DNA of 9,519 nt, from NCBI GenBank assembly GCA_023416055.1, contig JAEZIH010000172.1, positions 1-9,519 of the forward strand, in the 5' to 3' direction. Of the stretch, positions 1-6,065 are shown one piece after another. The notes beneath the pieces are model-generated. The model had not been told where the DNA came from. It worked only from the letters and a program-made list of their open reading frames with translations, and made no database searches. Source of the DNA: Pseudomonadota bacterium (GTDB lineage: Bacteria > Pseudomonadota > Alphaproteobacteria > Caulobacterales > Caulobacteraceae). Numbering within the stretch: position 1 is the first letter of the stretch; each line of letters begins with the position of its first letter. Both the position numbers and the translations under genes were made by a program.

Positions 1-92
1 GCTTGGAGTGATGCTATCGTGTGCGCTGTCCCCTCGATATGGGGTTCGCCGCCGAACACGGCCGGGTCGCGAATAATCGGCCGCCGGGCCAT
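1..92 (-). CDS. DUF433-family protein, 5' end only
   Basis: Partial gene running off the left edge; 30 codons are visible from an ATG at 90-92. The peptide begins MARRPIIRDPAVFGGEP and continues with HIEGTAHTIASLQ. The DP-x-x-x-GG-x-P-x-I-x-GT pattern is the N-terminal hallmark of DUF433 proteins, small helical DNA-binding-like proteins often annotated as VapB-like antitoxins. The usual Arg-Ile of GTRI is here Ala-His. The start lies only 4 bases beyond the frmA stop (97-99) on the same strand, so the two are probably co-transcribed. A GAGG overlapping that stop is only 2 bases from the ATG, too close for a good ribosome site, which suggests coupling to frmA translation. The C-terminal part, and whether a toxin partner follows, lie outside the window. 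The call rests on a short motif. Confidence 0.68.
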   Translation of the reverse strand, partial: MARRPIIRDPAVFGGEPHIEGTAHTIASLQ

Positions 93-96
93 AACC

Positions 97-1206
97 TCAG
101 AATACCACCACGCTTCTGATGCTCTCGCCCGCGTGCATCAGGTCGAAGGCCTCGTTGATGCGCTCCAGCGGCAGGGTGTGGGTGATCATCGGGTCGATCT
201 CGATCTTCCCGTCCATGTACCAGTCGACGATCTTCGGCGTGTCCGTCCGCCCGCGCGCGCCGCCAAAGGCCGAGCCGCGCCAGACCCGGCCGGTGACCAG
301 CTGGAACGGCCGCGTGGCGATCTCCTTGCCCGCCTCGGCCACGCCGATAATCACGCTCTCGCCCCAGCCGCGGTGGCAGGCCTCCAGCGCCGTGCGCATG
401 ACGTCGGTGTTGCCGGTGCAGTCGAAGGTGTAGTCGGCGCCGCCGCCGGTCAGTTCGACCAGATGGCCCACCAGATCGCCGGAGACCTCCTTCGGATTGA
501 CGAAATGGGTCATGCCGAAGCGGCGGCCCCACCCTTCCTTCGACGGATTGATGTCGACCCCGACGATCATGTCGGCGCCGACCATCTTCAGCCCCTGGAT
601 GACGTTCAGCCCGATGCCGCCGAGGCCGCACACCACGCAGTTGGCGCCGGGCTCGACCTTGGCGGTATTGACTACCGCGCCCACCCCCGTGGTCACGCCG
701 CAGCCGACGTAGCAGGCCTTGTCGAACGGCGCGTCCTTGCGGATCTTCGCCACAGCGATCTCGGGCAGCACCGTGTAGTTCGAGAAGGTCGAGCAGCCCA
801 TGTAGTGGGCGATCGGCTGGCCCTTGTAGGAGAAGCGGCTGGTGCCGTCGGGCATCAGCCCCTTGCCCTGGGTGCCGCGGATCGCCGTGCACAGGTTGGT
901 CTTGCGGCTCAGGCACGACTTACATTGGCGGCATTCCGGCGTGTACAGTGGGATGACGTGGTCGCCGACCTCGATCGAGGTCACGCCCGGCCCCACCTCG
1001 ACCACCACGCCCGCGCCCTCGTGCCCGAGGATCGACGGGAAGATGCCCTCGCTGTCGAGGCCGTCCAGCGTATAGGCGTCGGTGTGGCACACCCCCGTCG
1101 CCTTGATCTCGATCAGCACCTCGCCGGCGCGCGGCCCCTCCAGATCGACCTCGACGATCTCCAGTGGACGCTTGGCTTCGAACGCGACGGCGGCGCGGGT
1201 TTTCAT
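97..1206 (-). CDS. frmA: S-(hydroxymethyl)glutathione dehydrogenase / class III alcohol dehydrogenase
   Basis: This 369-residue, full-length zinc-dependent medium-chain dehydrogenase oxidises the formaldehyde-glutathione adduct to S-formylglutathione with NAD+, and members also act on S-nitrosoglutathione. Visible catalytic zinc ligands are Cys40, the GHE at 61-63 and Cys169 in CYVGCG. The structural zinc is held by Cys92, Cys95, Cys98 and Cys106. The Rossmann nucleotide loop is GLGGIG at 194-199, followed by Asp218 in VGVDIN, which favours NAD over NADP. The [14 protein letters not shown] segment is characteristic of class III enzymes. The ATG at 1204-1206 has AGGAG (1215-1219) 8 bases upstream. 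The gene diverges from cobB. No S-formylglutathione hydrolase or FrmR-type regulator is visible; a DUF433 gene follows instead. The family call is essentially certain. Confidence 0.97.
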   Translation of the reverse strand: MKTRAAVAFEAKRPLEIVEVDLEGPRAGEVLIEIKATGVCHTDAYTLDGLDSEGIFPSILGHEGAGVVVEVGPGVTSIEVGDHVIPLYTPECRQCKSCLSRKTNLCTAIRGTQGKGLMPDGTSRFSYKGQPIAHYMGCSTFSNYTVLPEIAVAKIRKDAPFDKACYVGCGVTTGVGAVVNTAKVEPGANCVVCGLGGIGLNVIQGLKMVGADMIVGVDINPSKEGWGRRFGMTHFVNPKEVSGDLVGHLVELTGGGADYTFDCTGNTDVMRTALEACHRGWGESVIIGVAEAGKEIATRPFQLVTGRVWRGSAFGGARGRTDTPKIVDWYMDGKIEIDPMITHTLPLERINEAFDLMHAGESIRSVVVF

Positions 1207-1266
1207 GCGGAGGTCTCCTGTGCGTTGCCGTCCTTCTAGGACAGACCGCTAATGCTATGGAACAGC
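1207..1266. promoter_or_regulatory. Divergent frmA / cobB promoter gap
   Basis: Sixty bases separate the frmA start (1206) from the preferred cobB start (1267), so both promoters must lie here or extend into coding sequence. The strong frmA ribosome site AGGAG is at 1215-1219 on the minus strand. On the plus strand, AGGACAG (1238-1244) could serve an alternative ATG at 1252. I see no convincing sigma-70 boxes or operator dyad. Confidence 0.4.
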
Positions 1267-1977
1267 ATGGCGCATCGAAACCTCGTCATCCTCACCGGCT
1301 CCGGCGTATCGGCCGAGTCCGGCGTACCCACCTTCCGCGCCGCCGACGGCCTGTGGGAGGGCCATCGCGTCGAGGATGTCGCCACGCCCGAAGCCTTCGC
1401 CCGCGACCCGGCGCTGGTGCAGGACTTCTACAACCGCCGCCGCCGGCAACTCGCAGAGGTTCAGCCGAACGCCGCCCACCGCGCCCTCGCGGCTCTCGCC
1501 GCCCGCTGGGACGGCGACTTCCTGCTGGTCACCCAGAACGTCGACGACCTGCACGACCGCGCCCGTGCGGAGACGTCGCCCGCCCCCGGCTTCCGGCTGA
1601 TCCACATGCACGGCGAGCTGCTCAAGGCCGAGTGCACCGCCACCGGCCGCGTCTGCGACTGGCGCGACGACCTCGAGCCGCACCACCCCTCGCCCTTCCA
1701 TCCGCAGGGCCGCCTGCGTCCGCACATCGTCTGGTTCGGCGAGACGCCCCTGCACATGGAGGCCATCCAGCGCGCCCTGGCGCAGTGCGACCTGTTCGTG
1801 TCCATCGGCACCTCCGGCGCCGTCTATCCCGCCGCCGGCTTCGTCCAGTTCGCCGATATGGCGGGCGCCCGGACGGTCGAGCTCAACCTCGAACCCTCGC
1901 TGGGCAGCGGCCTCTTCGACGAGACGCTCTACGGACCCGCGACAGAGGTCGTGCCGGCCTTCTGCCAGCAACTGTAG
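1267..1977 (+). CDS. cobB: NAD-dependent protein deacylase, CobB-type sirtuin
   Basis: A 236-residue sirtuin that removes acyl groups from lysines using NAD+, releasing nicotinamide and O-acyl-ADP-ribose. Motifs in order are the NAD loop [14 protein letters not shown] (11-24), TQNVDDLH (89-96), catalytic His115 in HMHGE, HIVWFGE (153-159), GTSG (181-184) and ELNLEPS (205-211). Tyr55 and Arg58 in FYNRRRRQL match the Tyr-x-x-Arg pair of SIRT5 and E. coli CobB that accommodates succinyl-type acyl groups, so desuccinylase activity is likely by analogy. The zinc-binding segment is degenerate: only Cys123 and Cys130 remain and the second Cys pair is replaced by a His-containing stretch. The ATG at 1267 gives the usual family N-terminus with GGA 5 bases upstream. 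An in-frame ATG at 1252 would add 5 residues and cannot be excluded. Confidence 0.95.
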   Translation: MAHRNLVILTGSGVSAESGVPTFRAADGLWEGHRVEDVATPEAFARDPALVQDFYNRRRRQLAEVQPNAAHRALAALAARWDGDFLLVTQNVDDLHDRARAETSPAPGFRLIHMHGELLKAECTATGRVCDWRDDLEPHHPSPFHPQGRLRPHIVWFGETPLHMEAIQRALAQCDLFVSIGTSGAVYPAAGFVQFADMAGARTVELNLEPSLGSGLFDETLYGPATEVVPAFCQQL

Positions 1978-1981
1978 CCTC

Positions 1982-2002
1982 CCCTCTCCCAGCGGGAGAG
2001 GG
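1982..2002. repeat. 9-bp perfect stem-loop between convergent genes, REP-like
   Basis: CCCTCTCCC (1982-1990), loop AGC, GGGAGAGGG (1994-2002). It fills the 25-base gap between the cobB stop and the trmJ stop and abuts the trmJ stop codon. Read through on the minus strand it encodes SPLPLGEG, a peptide I recognise from spurious translations of dispersed palindromes in many proteobacterial genomes. No T-run follows on either strand, so it is not a canonical intrinsic terminator, but it could stop or stabilise both transcripts. Confidence 0.6.
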
Positions 2003-2776
2003 CTATCTCTCTTCCGCCTTCCTCGCAGCCAGCTTGGCCAGCACCCGGCCCCGCCCCCTGGCGAGGGCATGGATCACGCCGCGGAAGGTGGCCACCTCCT
2101 GCTCGGTGAAGCGCGCCCGACCCAGCATCACCCGCAGGTTCTGGCTCATCGACCGCTTCTTCTCGGGCGGATGGAAGAAGCCGCCGTCGTCCAGCTCCTT
2201 TTCCAGATGCTCGTACATCCCGACCAGCAGCTCGTTCGACGCCGGCGGATCGCCCTCGCGGAAGCGCGGCGGCGGGGCGTCGAGGATCAGGGTGCGCCAC
2301 TCATAGGCGTTGATCGCCACCGCCTGGGCCAGGTTCAGGGAATGGTGCTTCGGGTCGATGGGGATGGTCACGATGCCCTGGGTCAGGGCGATGTCGGTGG
2401 TCTCCAGACCGGCCCGCTCGCCCCCGAACAGCAGGCCGACCGACAGGCCCGAGGCGCGGTCGTCGTACAGCACCCGCGACGCCTCGCGCGGCGTGCGCAC
2501 CGGTAGCCGCGTCTCGCGCGGCCGCGCCGTGGTCGAGAAGACGGTGTTCAGGTCGGCGACGGCCTCGGCCACGCTGGCGAACACCTTCACCCCGTTCAGT
2601 ACCCAGTCGGCGCCCGAAGCGGTGGCCCACGCCCGGTCCTGCGGCCAGCCATCGCGCGGGCTGACCAGCCTCAGCTCTGACAGACCGAAATTGGCCATCA
2701 CCCGCGCGACGGCGCCGATGTTGTCGGCCAGCTGGGGCTTGTCGAGAATGACGACGGGCGGCTTCAGATCACTCAA
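2003..2776 (-). CDS. trmJ: SpoU/TrmH-family RNA 2'-O-methyltransferase, TrmJ-like
   Basis: A 257-residue SPOUT methyltransferase that transfers methyl from S-adenosylmethionine to a ribose 2'-OH; TrmJ modifies position 32 of certain tRNAs. The three SpoU motifs are present: motif 1 around Asn19-Ile-Gly with Arg25 (DNIGAVARVMANFG), motif 2 FGGERAGL (117-124), and motif 3 IPIDPKHHSLNLAQAVAI (138-155) forming the knotted cofactor site. The C-terminal helical extension (about 180-257, with FRGVIHALARGRG) is typical of TrmJ rather than TrmL or TrmH. No ATG precedes motif 1, so the start is the TTG at 2774-2776, with GAGG 8 bases upstream. That GAGG overlaps the stop codon of the upstream nuclease gene, implying translational coupling. 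The exact tRNA target is inferred. Confidence 0.9.
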   Translation of the reverse strand: MSDLKPPVVILDKPQLADNIGAVARVMANFGLSELRLVSPRDGWPQDRAWATASGADWVLNGVKVFASVAEAVADLNTVFSTTARPRETRLPVRTPREASRVLYDDRASGLSVGLLFGGERAGLETTDIALTQGIVTIPIDPKHHSLNLAQAVAINAYEWRTLILDAPPPRFREGDPPASNELLVGMYEHLEKELDDGGFFHPPEKKRSMSQNLRVMLGRARFTEQEVATFRGVIHALARGRGRVLAKLAARKAEER

Positions 2777-2790
2777 CGAATCCGCCTCAG
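2774..2790 (-). promoter_or_regulatory. Ribosome site and TTG start deciding the trmJ N-terminus
   Basis: On the minus strand the order is nuclease stop TGA (2789-2787), GAGG overlapping that stop, 8 spacer bases, then TTG (2776-2774). The arrangement favours reinitiation by ribosomes finishing the nuclease. A GAATC (GANTC) site lies at 2778-2782 in the spacer. Confidence 0.65.
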
Positions 2791-3815
2791 TCCTCGCCGT
2801 ACATGGCCAGCCACGGATCGGCGGTCCCCGCCTCGACCTCGGCCACCTTCACCGCCGGCCAGCCGATGCTGTCGTCGGCCGAGTCGCGCCAGGCCAGGAT
2901 GATCAGGTCGCGCAGCTCGGACGCGCCGGCGGCCAGACGGGCGACCGCGAACTGCGCCCCGCGCGGATCGCCTTCGGCGAAGCCCCCCGCCTTCTCGAGC
3001 CGGTAGAAGGGCAGCACCTCGGCGAGCGTCGTCTTCAGATAGGCCGGCACCCGCGCGCGCAGGTCGAAGCCGTCCAGCTGCGGCGCCTTCATCGCCGCCT
3101 CCACCGCGTCCAGACGCGCCACCCGGGCCGTGAAGGCGCCTTCGAACAGGCCATGCGTCTGGCGCGAGGTGGTGAAGCCGTCAGGGTTGGGAACGTCGCG
3201 GCTCCAGCCGTTGTAATGGATGGTCGTGTGGTGCGGCTGGCTGCCGTCGCCGACATAGTGGCCCAGAATGCCTGCGTCACGCAGGATCAGCGCCTCGCGC
3301 CGCTGCCGGTCCTCCCGGTACCAGGCGCGCTTGCCGGGGTCCGTCTCGCGGGCCTCGGCGGCGTTCAGCACCCGCCAGGTGGCGAAGTCGCGCACCAGCT
3401 GCTGGTAGGCGTCCATGATGGCGTAGGGCAGGTAGCCCGCGTCGTCGACGTCGAGGCCCGCAGTCGTCAGCGCCGCGTCGTATTCCGACTTCAGCCGCGG
3501 CAGGGCGTCGATCGACATGCCGCGCTCATTGATGACCCGCCCCTCGTCGTCCATGTCGACGAAGTGGGCCGTGTCGCGCTCGCGGTCGTGCGGCTGGCCG
3601 CCGCCCTTCCAGCGGTCCGGCTCTCGCGCCAGCTCGCCGATCTCGGCTGCGGCGCCGGGGGTGCGCAGGAAGGCCGGAAGCTCTTCGGGGAGGGCGCGCG
3701 CAGCGGCCACGCCGATCAGGCGGTGGCCGGTGTTGCCCCAGGCCGAAACCACGGCTGGAACAGCGGCGACAGCGACGGCGCAGACGGCGGCGGCGGCAAG
3801 GGCGATGCGCTTCAC
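2787..3815 (-). CDS. Secreted S1/P1-family zinc nuclease
   Basis: A 342-residue precursor with a Sec signal peptide (KR, hydrophobic Ala/Val core, AVVSA before Trp26). Cleavage there exposes Trp26 as the mature N-terminus, which in the P1 nuclease and PC-PLC fold supplies zinc ligands through its amino group. The remaining tri-zinc ligands align as His31, Asp67, His84, His186, Asp190, His196, His221 and Glu225. Members cleave single-stranded DNA or RNA and 3'-nucleotides outside the cytoplasm. The last ligand is Glu rather than the Asp of fungal P1, as in Bacillus cereus phospholipase C. The GTG at 3813-3815 is chosen because AGGAG (3823-3827) sits 7 bases upstream and it opens the signal peptide; the longer frame to 3950 is unsupported. 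It is co-directional with trmJ. Substrate is not provable from sequence. Confidence 0.93.
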   Translation of the reverse strand: MKRIALAAAAVCAVAVAAVPAVVSAWGNTGHRLIGVAAARALPEELPAFLRTPGAAAEIGELAREPDRWKGGGQPHDRERDTAHFVDMDDEGRVINERGMSIDALPRLKSEYDAALTTAGLDVDDAGYLPYAIMDAYQQLVRDFATWRVLNAAEARETDPGKRAWYREDRQRREALILRDAGILGHYVGDGSQPHHTTIHYNGWSRDVPNPDGFTTSRQTHGLFEGAFTARVARLDAVEAAMKAPQLDGFDLRARVPAYLKTTLAEVLPFYRLEKAGGFAEGDPRGAQFAVARLAAGASELRDLIILAWRDSADDSIGWPAVKVAEVEAGTADPWLAMYGED

Positions 3816-4274
3816 GGGCGAACTCCTGCGGGGGACGGTCCGCCTTAAACTATCCCGCCCAACGCCTCCAGCGGCGCGAACTGTGGAAAACTCGTACGCC
3901 CGGGCAGGCCCGCTTCTTCTTGGCGAGTTCTGGCCCCGCCCCTCCGTCACGCCGCCGTGATCTTCCGCTTAACCCTTTTTTACGAAGCGTCACGCAGGGC
4001 CGCACACCGCAAACAAACAGTCGAGACTCCGAATAGCTGATCTGGAAGTAAGATGATCGCCTCGCCTCGGACAGTCTCCCTCACGAATACGGTAGAACAT
4101 AAGGATCACCCGGTAATCATCATCCTCGATCGACTGCCTGGAAGTGCGGATCATCCACCGACCAACCGGACAGGTGGTCGCACCTCATCTCAAATGGCTG
4201 GAAATCGACACATTCCGGCGGCAAAAACCGCGCGCCGGACGCGTCAGGGGCCGGTGTCTTCGTGAGTCGAATTC
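3816..4274. other. 459-base gap between divergent nuclease and 3D-protein genes
   Basis: No convincing gene is present. Composition is clearly less GC-rich than the flanks, especially 3960-4230, with runs such as a T6 at 3976-3981 and several ATC-rich words. It must carry the promoter and leader of the nuclease gene (minus) and of the 3D gene (plus). It contains a CtrA-like box (3969-3983), GANTC sites at 4025-4029 and 4264-4268, and a 6-bp inverted repeat CCGGCG/CGCCGG (4215-4220 and 4233-4238). A 70-codon open frame at 4053-4265 has codon choice unlike the neighbouring genes and no ribosome site, so I do not call it. Confidence 0.6.
3969..3983. promoter_or_regulatory. Candidate CtrA-type box, TTAA-N7-TTAC
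   Basis: TTAACCCTTTTTTAC differs by one base from the TTAA-N7-TTAA consensus bound by the cell-cycle regulator CtrA in Caulobacterales. It lies about 154 bases upstream of the nuclease start and about 290 upstream of the 3D gene. Such short sites arise by chance, and the assignment depends on the organism having CtrA. Confidence 0.35.
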
Positions 4275-4880
4275 ATGATCGGCGCCGCCGCTGCGATCGC
4301 CCTCGTCTGGGCCCTTGCCTTCCCCGCCGCTCCCGCGGCCGCCGATCCGGTGTCCTATGACGCTGCGGTGGCTTCCGGTCTGGGCGAGGGATCAACGGCG
4401 CCTGCAGACGAAGGTTCCAGCGACGGGGCGGCCCTGACCGCCGAACAGCAGGCCCTGATGGCCGAAGAGGCCGACTGGACGGCCCGGGTCAATCTCTACC
4501 ACGCCGGCGGCGGCGGGGCGACGGGCAACGACAGCCTCGGCTGCCGCCCGATCCCGATGCGCACCATCGCCGTCGATCCGCGCTACATCCCGCGCCGCAC
4601 CCGGGTCTTCATTCCCGAGACGGTCGGCATGCGTCTGGCCGACGGCACCCTGCACGACGGCTACTGGTACGCCTCGGACACCGGCGGCGCGATCAAGGGC
4701 CAGAAGATCGACCTCTACACCGGCCACGGCCGCGGCTCGATGGGACCGGCCATGCGCTTCAACCAGCGCCGCCTGACCCTGGTCGACGCCGGCCGCTTCG
4801 ACGGTTGCCCGCCGTCGTGGGACGCCCGTCCCAGCCAGACCCTGATGGCCTCAGCCGGGACCAGCGTCGGCTCGCGCTAG
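4275..4880 (+). CDS. Exported 3D-domain protein, putative peptidoglycan-active
   Basis: A 201-residue protein with a hydrophobic N-terminus (IGAAAAIALVWALAFPAAP) and probable cleavage after Ala23, a low-complexity Gly/Ser/Glu linker (about 30-65) and a C-terminal 3D domain. The three diagnostic aspartates are Asp101 in TIAVDPRYIP, Asp135 in ASDTGGAIKG and Asp146 in KIDLY. The same catalytic core is found in MltA-type lytic transglycosylases and resuscitation-type proteins, so a role in the periplasm cutting glycan strands is likely. Cys90 and Cys178 flank the domain and could pair. The ATG at 4275 has only a weak GTGAG 8 bases upstream, and the signal peptide has no basic residue before the core, which is unusual. 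A TGA lies in frame 12 bases upstream. The stop shares CTAG with the convergent gene. Confidence 0.87.
   Translation: MIGAAAAIALVWALAFPAAPAAADPVSYDAAVASGLGEGSTAPADEGSSDGAALTAEQQALMAEEADWTARVNLYHAGGGGATGNDSLGCRPIPMRTIAVDPRYIPRRTRVFIPETVGMRLADGTLHDGYWYASDTGGAIKGQKIDLYTGHGRGSMGPAMRFNQRRLTLVDAGRFDGCPPSWDARPSQTLMASAGTSVGSR
4877..4880. other. CTAG tetranucleotide supplying both convergent stop codons
   Basis: The self-complementary CTAG gives TAG at 4878-4880 for the plus-strand 3D gene and TAG at 4879-4877 for the minus-strand DUF962 gene. There is no room for a terminator between them, so the two transcripts must overlap. Confidence 0.9.
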
Positions 4881-5200
4881 AATTTCCGCCGACCGCTGAC
4901 CGTTTCGAAGAACATCCGCCAGTCGCCCATCAGGCTCCACAGCGGATAGCGGAAGGTCGCGGGCCGGTTCTTCTCGAAGAAGAAATGCCCGACCCAGGCG
5001 AAGCCATAGCCGATCACCGGCATGGCCAGCAGCCACCACGGGTTCAGCGTCACGACGGCCAGCGCCAGGGCGACCAGCACCAGCGCCGACCCCACCACGT
5101 GGATCCGCCGGCACGTCCGGTTCGAATGCTCATGGATGTAGAAGGGGTAGAAGGCTTCGAAACTCTGGAAGCGTTCGCCCGCCGGCTGCTGGGTGCTCAT
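4877..5200 (-). CDS. DUF962 / Mpo1-like membrane protein
   Basis: A 107-residue protein with the family pattern FYPFYIHEHSNRTCRRIH near the N-terminus (His23, His25, His34) and GHFFFEKNRPATF later (His72). Two hydrophobic segments, about 37-52 and 55-73, suggest a hairpin or two-pass membrane protein. The yeast relative Mpo1 is an iron-dependent dioxygenase in alpha-oxidation of 2-hydroxy fatty acids; the conserved histidines fit that chemistry, but the bacterial function is not established. The ATG at 5198-5200 has only a weak G-rich upstream site. The gene lies 43 bases downstream of the multi-pass membrane gene on the same strand, so it may share its transcript. Its stop overlaps that of the 3D gene. 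Confidence 0.87.
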   Translation of the reverse strand: MSTQQPAGERFQSFEAFYPFYIHEHSNRTCRRIHVVGSALVLVALALAVVTLNPWWLLAMPVIGYGFAWVGHFFFEKNRPATFRYPLWSLMGDWRMFFETVSGRRKF

Positions 5201-5243
5201 GCCCCGACGATGACTCGGCCGTCCAGCCGCCGCAAGCTGCGGC

Positions 5244-5774
5244 TCAGGTCTCTTCGGCCGGCTCCGGCCCCAGCAGCCGCCGCAGCATGGGCCACACCCG
5301 CGCCACCGCCGACAGGAAGCCCACGGCGGTCGACACCCACTGGAACACCGTCCACGCCCAGCCGAACAGATCGCCGTCGCCGATCCACTGGCTGATCGGG
5401 AACAGCACCCTCGCGACGCCGATCTGGAAGGCGGCGTAGGCGCCCGAATACTCGATCGAGCGGTCGGCGAAGAATGCGATGGCCACCGCCGCCGACACCG
5501 GCGACCACAGCAGCGGCAGCACCAGCAAGGCCGCCAGCAGCACCACGACCAGCTTGGTCCCCAGGGTCTCGCGCGACCACAGGCTGGCCGCCACTCCCGC
5601 GCCCAGCATCAGCGCCGTCAGCATCAGCAGCGCCGGCAGCACCCGATCCACCGCCGTCATCAGGTCGGCGAAGGCCAGGCCGATCAGGATGGCGCTCCCG
5701 GACAGCAGGAAGCCGGCCACCCAGACGGCGGCGTACTGACCGAGGCGACGCTTCAGATGGGCGAGGCGGATCAT
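5244..5774 (-). CDS. Multi-pass membrane protein of unknown function
   Basis: I do not recognise the family. The 176-residue product has a short basic N-terminus (LKRRLGQ at 7-13), then hydrophobic segments at about 14-36, 44-65, 74-102 (long enough for one kinked or two short helices) and 138-160, ending in WPMLRRLLGPEPAEET. That suggests four or five membrane spans with a basic cytoplasmic start. No metal or catalytic motif is visible. The ATG at 5772-5774 is preferred because it opens directly before the basic region; no good ribosome site precedes it. In-frame ATG at 5808-5810 would add 12 residues with no hydrophobic or conserved look. The gene lies 58 bases downstream of the 55-residue gene and 43 upstream of the DUF962 gene on the same strand, a possible membrane-protein cluster. 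Confidence 0.75.
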   Translation of the reverse strand: MIRLAHLKRRLGQYAAVWVAGFLLSGSAILIGLAFADLMTAVDRVLPALLMLTALMLGAGVAASLWSRETLGTKLVVVLLAALLVLPLLWSPVSAAVAIAFFADRSIEYSGAYAAFQIGVARVLFPISQWIGDGDLFGWAWTVFQWVSTAVGFLSAVARVWPMLRRLLGPEPAEET

Positions 5775-5832
5775 GCGGGCAGGATGCCCCCGCGGCCCCG
5801 CCCTGTCCATTGACCGAACGATGGTCGTGCAG

Positions 5833-6000
5833 TCAGGCGCGCCGGTCCTCCGGACGTCGGGTCTCTCCCTCCGGCCAGGGCGAGAACAGTTCGTCGATGA
5901 CGGTGTCGACACGCGCCGACTTCAGGGCGGCGGCGACGGCGATGATGGTAAGGGCGGCGAAGACGGCGCACGTCAGCAGTGCTAGGGCGATGCCCATCAT
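5833..6000 (-). CDS. 55-residue single-span small membrane protein
   Basis: A short gene on the minus strand. The product starts MMGIALALLTCAVFAALTII with one hydrophobic helix (about 3-26), then Lys27 and Arg30, then a hydrophilic tail with VDTVIDELFSPWPEG and an Arg/Glu-rich end. Support for it being real: a clean ribosome site GGAG (6009-6012) 8 bases before the tandem ATG ATG (6000-5995), mostly G or C at codon third positions, and a sensible inside/outside charge pattern. It ends with TGA at 5835-5833, 58 bases before the next membrane gene. It resembles many unannotated single-span bacterial proteins, often partners of larger membrane complexes, but no function can be assigned. The second ATG may be the true start. 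Confidence 0.62.
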   Translation of the reverse strand: MMGIALALLTCAVFAALTIIAVAAALKSARVDTVIDELFSPWPEGETRRPEDRRA

Positions 6001-6065
6001 TGGAATGGCTCCGGCTTGGGGGTCAGGATCGGCCCGCGGCGGTCAGGCGGCGGGCGCGCGCTCGT

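Noticed and set aside
14..1239. Long open frames of 300 and 406 codons on the two strands over frmA
   Set aside because: Low-complexity Arg/Ala/Pro/His translations in other frames of a clear dehydrogenase gene; typical shadows in GC-rich DNA.
2310..3848. 512-codon plus-strand open frame antisense to trmJ and the nuclease
   Set aside because: It opposes two genes with full motif sets and its translation shows no domain; it is a GC-driven shadow.
3816..3950. N-terminal extension of the nuclease frame to an upstream start
   Set aside because: The GTG at 3815 has a proper AGGAG and begins a complete signal peptide; the extension would bury the signal peptide.
4053..4265. 70-codon plus-strand open frame in the gap before the 3D gene
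   Set aside because: No ribosome site, no recognisable domain, and codon third positions unlike the neighbouring genes. It is treated as non-coding, with its in-frame junction to the 3D gene reported as a finding.
5226..5245. CCGCA-AGC-TGCGG hairpin between the multi-pass membrane gene and the DUF962 gene
   Set aside because: Only a 5-bp stem and no T-run on the transcribed strand, too weak to call a terminator.
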